In this document: one piece after another, positions 42,900 through 48,146 of the stretch
Position numbering within the stretch: position 1 is the first letter of the stretch
Layout: every line of letters starts with the position of its first letter
From: an uncultured Acidimicrobiales bacterium
GTDB lineage: Bacteria; Actinomycetota; Acidimicrobiia; Acidimicrobiales; AC-14
NCBI GenBank assembly: GCA_902805665.1
Contig: CADCTB010000173.1
Location: 1 to 48,146, forward strand
Reading direction: 5' to 3'
Length of the DNA: 48,146 nucleotides
Made by a program: the position numbers and the translations under genes
The notes under the pieces: generated by a model
Database searches by the model: none
Told to the model about the DNA's origin: nothing
The model's input: the letters and a program-made list of their open reading frames with translations, nothing else

Positions 42900-43707
42900 G
42901 CCCATCACCGCCCGGCGTCAGGTGACCAGAATCGCCGACAATAGCCGCGAGATCCGCTTCGACTCGCTGGTCGCCGAGGAGCCGCTCGAGATCCGGGTCG
43001 GCGGTCGCTCGCTGGCCGTCACAATGCGCACGCCGGGCAACGACTTCGAGCTGGCCACCGGCTTCCTGATCAGCGAAGGCCTTATCGCCGGAGGCTCCGA
43101 CGTGGCCGCCATCAGCTACTGCCCGGGCCCGGAGAAGCAGGAGTTCAACGTCCTCGACGTGACCCTGGCCGCCGGGGTGACGCCCCCGCCGCTGCTCGCC
43201 ACCCGCCCCTTCGTCACCACGTCGTCCTGTGGGCTGTGCGGCAAGGCGAGCATCGACACCGTCCGGTCGAAGTCACAGCACGACGTGAGCGGCGACGAGC
43301 TACGGGTTCCCGTCGACGTCCTGTGTGCGCTGCCCGGTCGGCTCAGGGAGGCACAGAAGGTCTTCGATCGCACGGGAGGGCTCCACGCCGCCGGGCTCTT
43401 CGATGCCGCCGGCCGGCTGGTGTGCCTGCGGGAGGACGTGGGCCGGCACAACGCCTTCGACAAGGTGATCGGCTGGGCCGCCATGGCCGGGCGCCTGCCG
43501 CTGCGGGCGCACCTCATCCTGGCGTCGGGCCGGGCCAGCTTCGAGCTGGTCCAGAAGGCCCTCATGGCCGGGCTGCCCATGCTGGCCGCGGTGTCGGCGC
43601 CCTCCGACCTCGCCGCCGAGCTGGCCGAGGAGGCGGGCATGACCCTCGTGGGCTTCCTGCGGGGCGACACCATGAACGTCTACGCCGGGGCCGACCGGGT
43701 CATCTGA
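42898..43707 (+). CDS. fdhD: Formate dehydrogenase accessory sulfurtransferase FdhD
   Basis: 269 residues from ATG 42898; the opening MPITARRQVTRIADNS matches the family N-terminus. Family motifs: VAEEPLEIRVGGRSLAVTMRTPG, GFLISEGLI, catalytic CGLCGK with Cys111 and Cys114, HAAGLFDAAG, REDVGRHNAFDKVIG and ASGRASFELVQKA. FdhD moves sulfur from a cysteine desulfurase to the molybdenum cofactor before its insertion into FdhA, so its place beside fdhA is expected. A TAGTTT element 7 nt before the ATG could be a -10 giving a leaderless transcript. Convergent with mobA, 35 bp between stops. Confidence 0.96.
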   Translation: MPITARRQVTRIADNSREIRFDSLVAEEPLEIRVGGRSLAVTMRTPGNDFELATGFLISEGLIAGGSDVAAISYCPGPEKQEFNVLDVTLAAGVTPPPLLATRPFVTTSSCGLCGKASIDTVRSKSQHDVSGDELRVPVDVLCALPGRLREAQKVFDRTGGLHAAGLFDAAGRLVCLREDVGRHNAFDKVIGWAAMAGRLPLRAHLILASGRASFELVQKALMAGLPMLAAVSAPSDLAAELAEEAGMTLVGFLRGDTMNVYAGADRVI

Positions 43708-43742
43708 GGCGGCGGCCGGAGGTGTGCACCGTCTGCCCCGAT

Positions 43743-44351
43743 CTACGGGGTTTTCGGTGCCGACTTCGGCGGCTGGTGGTCGTGGGCGGCGAGGAGCTCC
43801 GCCGCGGCCAGGTCCTCGGGCCGGTTCACGTTGAGGGCGGCCGGGCCCAGGTCGACCAAGGCGGGCCCGGCAGGGAGCAGGTGGCGGGCGGGCGCCCCCC
43901 GGCCGAGGCCGAGGCTGGCGGCCCGAGCCGACAGGTCTGGCACCCGGTATGCGGCAAGCAGGGGATTGGGCCCGTCCTCCTCGGCCGACGATGCCGCCGC
44001 CGCGCCCGAGGAATGGAGTGCGGCGACCAGCCGGCGGAGGTCACCGGTGGTCAGGAGCGGCAGGTCGACCGCCAGCACCAGGACCACGTCGTACTCCGGC
44101 CCGATCACCTCCACGCCGGCGAGGATCGCCGGCACCGGTCCGCCGCCGGGCGCGGCTTCGCTCACGAACTCCACGTCCACCACGTCGGTGGCGCGGGCCG
44201 GGCCCACGACCACGAGCCGGTCGCAGACCGGACGGGCCGCAGCGAGAACGCGGTCGAGGAGGGTGATCCCGCCGACCTGAAGGGCGGCCTTGTCGAGCCC
44301 GCCCATGCGCCGTCCTCCCCCGCCCGCCAGGATCACGCCGGCGACGGCCAC
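43743..44351 (-). CDS. mobA: Molybdenum cofactor guanylyltransferase MobA
   Basis: 202 residues, GTG start with GGGAGG upstream. Nucleotidyltransferase signature VILAGGGGRRMGGLDKAAL (GTP binding), followed by VVVGPAR, LAVDLPLL (Mg-binding Asp) and NPLLAAYRV, and NVNRPEDL near the end. It adds GMP to molybdopterin, forming the bis-MGD cofactor used by the formate dehydrogenase next door. The His/Pro/Lys-rich tail is unremarkable. It begins 18 bp after the matrixin-like gene on the same strand and may be co-transcribed with it, though the functions look unrelated. Confidence 0.92.
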   Translation of the reverse strand: MAVAGVILAGGGGRRMGGLDKAALQVGGITLLDRVLAAARPVCDRLVVVGPARATDVVDVEFVSEAAPGGGPVPAILAGVEVIGPEYDVVLVLAVDLPLLTTGDLRRLVAALHSSGAAAASSAEEDGPNPLLAAYRVPDLSARAASLGLGRGAPARHLLPAGPALVDLGPAALNVNRPEDLAAAELLAAHDHQPPKSAPKTP

Positions 44352-44369
44352 CGGCGCTACCGCCTCCCG

Positions 44370-45908
44370 CTACCGGGCAGCGGTGGTGGTGGTCGTACCC
44401 ACCCGGGTGCCACCGATCGGCGGCACCTGTCGAGGAGCGGGCGTCTCGGTGCAGCCGGCCTGGCGGCCGATCAGACGCCACGCCTGGTTGTCGCCGACGC
44501 CGTACCCGGTGAGGCTCCGGGTCTGCTCGAGGAGCGCCTCGTGCATGATGGCGTTCTTGCTCTCGACGTGGCCCAGGCCGAACACGTGGCCGAGCTCGTG
44601 CAGGATCACCCGCCCCCAGGAGATCCCTTCGCCGTAACCGTTCGGGATCGGGGTCTCCCGCGAGATGTCGGTCCGGGCGTCGACATTGAGGTTCAGCATC
44701 CCCGTGACGATGGCCCCGTCGACCACCTGCCCGTTGCCCATGCCGGCGATCACCACGTCGTTGCGGCCCTGGCTGCCCAGCCGGGCCCAGCTGACCACGA
44801 TCGGCGCCCACCGCTCACCGTACCGGGCCGGGTTGTAGGCCTGGCGACCGAAGTCGAACCGGTCCGAGTCGGTCAGCCCGTCGTCGACGAAGGTGTAGCC
44901 GCCCGCCTCGGCGATCCTGCGGAACCCCTCGCGGACGTCCTCGACGCCACCCGGCGGGGCGTCGGCCGGGTTGATGATGAAGTGGATGGGCTCGCACGGG
45001 TTGAACCGAAGCGGCTTGCACCCGTCGGGCGTGGTGAAGAGGAACGAGTAGTTGAAGGGAAGGGCGCCGGTGGTGCCCCGGTCGCGGTTGTCGTGGCCCC
45101 TGGCCGGGCAGGCCGGGTCCTCGCCGGCCGGAGGAGCTGCGGAGCCGGCGGCGGTCGAGGTCTCCGGCTCGTCGTCACCCCCCGCCATGGCCATGGCGGC
45201 GATGGCAAGGACAAGCACGGCCACGACGACCACGGCGACGATCACGGGCGTCCGCCCGACGCCCGTACCTTCCTGGGTGAACCTGCCACCGACGGTGAGG
45301 GGCTCCTGGCCTTCGGCCTGAGCCACCACCTCGAACGCCCGCTCGGCGGTGCCCCGCCGCAGCGCCCGACGGGGGGTGACCCGCAGGTTCGCCGATGCCG
45401 TGGTGCCGGGCGCGGCCTCGAGCGTCACCGGTTCGAGGTCGAAGTCGAGGTGGCCGTCGGGGTCGTTGGCGCTGAGCCGGGCCCGCACCGGGATGTTCCC
45501 CCGGTTCGACAGGGCGACGGTGTGGTGCGACGGCCCGCTGCCCTGCGCCGTCGTGGGGTTCAGGGTGGCCACGACGTCGGAGATCGGCGCCACGTCGACG
45601 ATGCCCTCGGCCACGGTGGACACCGACTTGTCCCTGACCGATGTCACGGTGACGGTGAACGGGAGCGGGCCGGCCGGCGGTTTGGGTGACTTCGGAAGGC
45701 GGAAGAGCACCTTCACCGAGCCCTCGCCACCAGGAGGGACGACGACCGTCGGAGGGGTCACCCAGCCCCACTGCGCCGACTCCCGGTCGATGGTGAAGGA
45801 GTACTCGTCGTCGGTCGGGCCGGTGTTGGTGACCCGCACTTCCCCACCCGTCACGGCGAGCGCCGCGACCGCCATCGGGCGCGGGACGATGACCGCGTCG
45901 ACCCCCAT
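44370..45908 (-). CDS. Membrane-anchored matrixin-like zinc metalloprotease with N-terminal Ig-like domains
   Basis: 512 residues. Two beta-sandwich Ig-like regions (about 10-110 and 115-210; EVRVTNTGPTDDEYSFTID, VALSNRGNIPVRARLS) precede one membrane helix (about 220-242, VIVAVVVVAVLVLAIAAMAM). After a Ser/Ala/Pro linker comes a metzincin domain with the zinc motif HELGHVFGLGH (His437, His441, His447) and a Met-turn candidate NAIMHEAL. A C-terminal Thr-rich tail follows. There is no N-terminal signal peptide, so the central helix should put the Ig-like part inside and the protease outside the cell (inference from charge and order). Substrate unknown. Confidence 0.85.
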   Translation of the reverse strand: MGVDAVIVPRPMAVAALAVTGGEVRVTNTGPTDDEYSFTIDRESAQWGWVTPPTVVVPPGGEGSVKVLFRLPKSPKPPAGPLPFTVTVTSVRDKSVSTVAEGIVDVAPISDVVATLNPTTAQGSGPSHHTVALSNRGNIPVRARLSANDPDGHLDFDLEPVTLEAAPGTTASANLRVTPRRALRRGTAERAFEVVAQAEGQEPLTVGGRFTQEGTGVGRTPVIVAVVVVAVLVLAIAAMAMAGGDDEPETSTAAGSAAPPAGEDPACPARGHDNRDRGTTGALPFNYSFLFTTPDGCKPLRFNPCEPIHFIINPADAPPGGVEDVREGFRRIAEAGGYTFVDDGLTDSDRFDFGRQAYNPARYGERWAPIVVSWARLGSQGRNDVVIAGMGNGQVVDGAIVTGMLNLNVDARTDISRETPIPNGYGEGISWGRVILHELGHVFGLGHVESKNAIMHEALLEQTRSLTGYGVGDNQAWRLIGRQAGCTETPAPRQVPPIGGTRVGTTTTTAAR

Positions 45909-45987
45909 GGCGCCGAGACTAGCCCGGGGCTCTCCGGGCAGGTGTGGGCCGGACGAGCCCTCACGGCGCCCGGTTAGGATGCCCTCG

Positions 45988-46590
45988 ATGACGGCACCTC
46001 AGCCCGACGAGGGTCGCCTCGACCGAATCGTCACCGTGCCCAATGCGATCTCCCTGGGCCGGCTGGCATGCGTGCCGGTCTTCCTGTGGCTGCTGTTCGA
46101 CCGGGAGAACCGGGTAGGGGCCGCCCTGCTCCTGGCCGGGCTGGGCGCCACCGACTGGGTCGACGGCTACATCGCCCGCCATTTCGACCAGGTGTCCAAC
46201 CTGGGCAAGGTCCTCGACCCGGTGGCCGACCGCTTCCTTCTCATCGTCGGCATGGTGGCGATCCTCGTCGACGGCTCGGTGCCGCCGGTGATCTTCTGGG
46301 CGGCGGTGGTCCGTGAGGTGCTCGTGGCCGGGCTGACCCTCCTGCTCGGCGCCCTCGGCGCCCGCCGCATCGACGTCAGCTGGGCCGGCAAGGCCGGCAC
46401 CTTCCTCATGATGACCGCCTTCCCCCTGTTCCTGTGGGGCCACGGGCACGGCCCGGCCACCGCCGTCGCCTGGCCGGTCGCCATCGCCGGGCTGGTCATG
46501 GCCTGGTACGCAGCCGCCACCTACGTCCGTCCCGCGCTCGATGCCCTGCGCGAGGGCCGGGGCGCCCGCGAGGGCAAGCTGGCCACGTGA
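45988..46590 (+). CDS. CDP-alcohol phosphatidyltransferase (PgsA-like)
   Basis: 200 residues from ATG 45988; in-frame ATG 45979 is an alternative. Opening IVTVPNAISLGRLACVPVFLWLL precedes the family motif DG-x2-AR-x8-G-x3-D-x3-D, seen as ATDWVDGYIARHFDQVSNLGKVLDPVADR with all metal-binding Asp present. Five to six membrane helices follow. It joins CDP-diacylglycerol to an alcohol phosphate such as glycerol-3-phosphate or inositol phosphate in the cytoplasmic membrane; the acceptor cannot be read from sequence. A TAGGAT element 7 nt before the ATG could make a leaderless transcript. It precedes the sugar nucleotidyltransferase by 36 bp. Confidence 0.92.
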   Translation: MTAPQPDEGRLDRIVTVPNAISLGRLACVPVFLWLLFDRENRVGAALLLAGLGATDWVDGYIARHFDQVSNLGKVLDPVADRFLLIVGMVAILVDGSVPPVIFWAAVVREVLVAGLTLLLGALGARRIDVSWAGKAGTFLMMTAFPLFLWGHGHGPATAVAWPVAIAGLVMAWYAAATYVRPALDALREGRGAREGKLAT

Positions 46591-46626
46591 CGGTGCGCCG
46601 TTGAAGGCCTCCCCGAGGTGGCGAGC

Positions 46627-48146
46627 ATGAAAGCCGTGATCATGGCCGGGGGCGAGGGCACCCGGCTGCGGCCGCTCACCTCCAACCAGCCCAAGCCCCT
46701 CATGCCCCTGGCCAACCGGCCGATGATGGAGCACGTCGTGCGGCTCCTGAAGGCGCACGGCTTCGAGGACATCGTCGTCACCCTGGCGTTCCTGCCGCAG
46801 ACGATCCGCACCTACTTCGGCGACGGGGCCGAGTTCGGCGTCCGGATGGTCTACGCCACCGAGGAGAACCCCCTGGGCACGGCAGGGTCGGTGCGCAACG
46901 CCCGGGACGAGCTCGACGAGCCCTTCCTCGTCATCTCCGGCGACGTCCTCACCGACATCGACCTGTCGGAGCTGGTGGCCGTGCACGAGCGCAAGGGGTC
47001 CATGGCCACCCTGGCGCTCAAGTCCATGGAGAACCCCCTCGAGTTCGGAATCGTCATCACCCGGGAGGACGGCTCCATCGAGCGGTTCCTCGAGAAGCCG
47101 ACGTGGGGCCAGGTCTTCTCCGACACCGTGAACACGGGCATCTACGTCTGCGACCCTGCGGTGTTCGACTACATCCCCGAGGGCGAGCAGGTCGACTTCT
47201 CGAGCGACGTGTTCCCCCGCCTCCTTGCCGACGGCAAGCCCATCTTCGGCCACGTCGCCGACGCCTACTGGGAGGACGTCGGCACCCTCGAGGCCTACCT
47301 CAAGGCCCACCGCGACGTGCTCGACGGCAAGGTCTCGGTCGACGTCCCCGGCTTCCGCATCGCCGAGGGCATCTGGCTCGGCGAGGGCGCCGAGGTCGAT
47401 CCGGGCGCCGACCTCAAGGGGCCGGCGATCATCGGCGACTACTGCCGGGTCGAGGCCGGCGCCCAGCTCGGGGAGTACTCGGTGCTGGGCACCAACGTGA
47501 TGGTCCGCTCCGACGCCTTCATCGAGCGCTCGGTCGTGCACGACAACGCCTATCTCAGCCAGGGGGTGCGCCTGCGCGGGTCGGTGATCGGCCGCTCCAC
47601 CGACCTGCGGGCCTCCTCCCGCTGCGAGGAGGGCGTGGTGCTCGGCGACAACTGCTTCGTGGGGGACCACGCGGTGATCAACCCGGGGGTCAAGATCTAC
47701 CCCTTCAAGACGGTGGAGCCCGGGGCCATCATCAACTCCTCCATCGTGTGGGAGTCCCGAGGGGCCCGGAGCCTGTTCACCCGCAACGGGGTGACGGGCC
47801 TGGCCAACGTCGACATCACCCCCGAGCTCGCCTGCCGGGTGGCCATGGCCTACGCCACCACCATGACGAAGGGGTCGACGGTGACCACGTCACGCGACTC
47901 CAGCCGGGCGGCCCGGGCCCTCAAGCGGGCGGTCATGGCCGGCCTCAACGCCGGCGGGGTCAACGTCACCGACCTCGAGATGTCGCCGGTGCCGGTCACC
48001 CGCTTCCAGGTCCGTCGCTCCCAGGGCCAGGGCGGGGTCACGGTCCGCCTGGCCAGAGGCGACCCCAACTCGGTCACGCTGCGGTTCCTCGACGCCGACG
48101 GGACCGATGTCGACGAGGCGGCCCAGCGGAAGATCGAGCGCCCACC
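46627..48146 (+). CDS. Nucleotidyltransferase-phosphomannomutase fusion (mannose-1-phosphate guanylyltransferase-like), 3' truncated by window
   Basis: 506 residues visible; the gene runs off the window. ATG 46627 has GAGG at 8-nt spacing. An NTP-transferase domain at about 1-232 (MKAVIMAGGEGTRLRPLTSN, PKPLMPLANRPM, VISGDVLTDIDL, FLEKPTWGQVFSDT, VNTGIYV) is followed by left-handed beta-helix repeats at about 245-360 (GPAIIGDYCRVEAGAQLGEY). From about 380 comes the first alpha-phosphohexomutase domain (STVTTSRDSSRAARALKRAV), in which the position of the family's TxSHNP active-site serine loop reads GQGGVTVRLARGDPN, with no SHNP. GDP-mannose-type sugar nucleotides are the likely product, for glycolipid or wall synthesis. 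Confidence 0.9.
   Translation, partial: MKAVIMAGGEGTRLRPLTSNQPKPLMPLANRPMMEHVVRLLKAHGFEDIVVTLAFLPQTIRTYFGDGAEFGVRMVYATEENPLGTAGSVRNARDELDEPFLVISGDVLTDIDLSELVAVHERKGSMATLALKSMENPLEFGIVITREDGSIERFLEKPTWGQVFSDTVNTGIYVCDPAVFDYIPEGEQVDFSSDVFPRLLADGKPIFGHVADAYWEDVGTLEAYLKAHRDVLDGKVSVDVPGFRIAEGIWLGEGAEVDPGADLKGPAIIGDYCRVEAGAQLGEYSVLGTNVMVRSDAFIERSVVHDNAYLSQGVRLRGSVIGRSTDLRASSRCEEGVVLGDNCFVGDHAVINPGVKIYPFKTVEPGAIINSSIVWESRGARSLFTRNGVTGLANVDITPELACRVAMAYATTMTKGSTVTTSRDSSRAARALKRAVMAGLNAGGVNVTDLEMSPVPVTRFQVRRSQGQGGVTVRLARGDPNSVTLRFLDADGTDVDEAAQRKIERP

Noticed and set aside
40007-42925. 972-residue open frame on the plus strand
   Set aside because: It is antisense to fdhA; no recognisable protein, and the Val/Gly/Arg-rich composition is typical of high-GC shadow frames.
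1-48146. Mobile element or genomic island
   Set aside because: No transposase, integrase, phage gene, attachment repeat or base-composition break was found.

Overview
This is a very GC-rich window of about 48 kb with dense, short-spaced genes and many GTG or TTG starts. The gene content points to an Actinomycetota chromosome, probably Acidimicrobiia-like: BTAD/SARP regulator, ANTAR and SpoIIE domains, LytR-CpsA-Psr protein, DrrAB-type exporter, a large 1,575-residue glutamate dehydrogenase, and a fused sugar nucleotidyltransferase/phosphomutase. I see no rRNA, tRNA, transposase, integrase or CRISPR array. The class-level assignment is inference.

Layout. 1-3.7 kb (-): a MacB/LolD-type ATPase and FtsX-type permease, followed by the start of a receiver domain like those fused to thioredoxin-reductase-like flavoproteins (cut by the window edge). 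3.9-6.9 kb: a soluble triple-PAS histidine kinase (+) facing two response regulators (-), one receiver-only and one NarL type. 7.1-13.9 kb: a bactofilin-like membrane protein; a methyltransferase-DrrA-DrrB operon; a GAF-ANTAR-GAF-SpoIIE phosphatase; an LPG-synthase-like membrane protein. 13.9-25.3 kb: LCP cell-wall ligase, giant GDH, a small Lys/Arg-rich protein, GDPD, a 424-bp structured non-coding gap, TypA/BipA, 6-phosphogluconate dehydrogenase ending in a five-copy minisatellite, and a 43-residue His-rich membrane peptide. 25.3-37.7 kb: GH38 alpha-mannosidase, family-5 substrate-binding lipoprotein, BTAD-ATPase regulator, NDH-2, an alpha/beta-hydrolase lipoprotein, maleylacetate reductase, a 46-residue CxxC protein and a VOC protein.

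37.8-44.4 kb is the most coherent functional block: a formate dehydrogenase locus. In the minus-strand operon order it encodes a DUF6457-like protein, a molybdopterin catalytic subunit, a four-cluster Fe-S subunit and an NrfD-like membrane subunit; fdhD diverges from it and mobA lies beyond. The catalytic subunit is split by an in-frame TGA exactly where the family has selenocysteine, and a hairpin with a GGUCU loop follows 11 nt downstream. It is therefore read here as one 1,039-residue selenoprotein, not as two ORFs or a pseudogene.

44.4-48.1 kb: a membrane-spanning matrixin-like metalloprotease with N-terminal Ig-like domains, a CDP-alcohol phosphatidyltransferase, and the 5' part of a nucleotidyltransferase-phosphomutase fusion that runs off the window. 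The strongest observations are the selenocysteine FDH, the palindromic insertion inside its Fe-S subunit gene, the tandem hairpin repeats overlapping the gnd stop codon, the structured intergenic region upstream of GDPD, and the small proteins.
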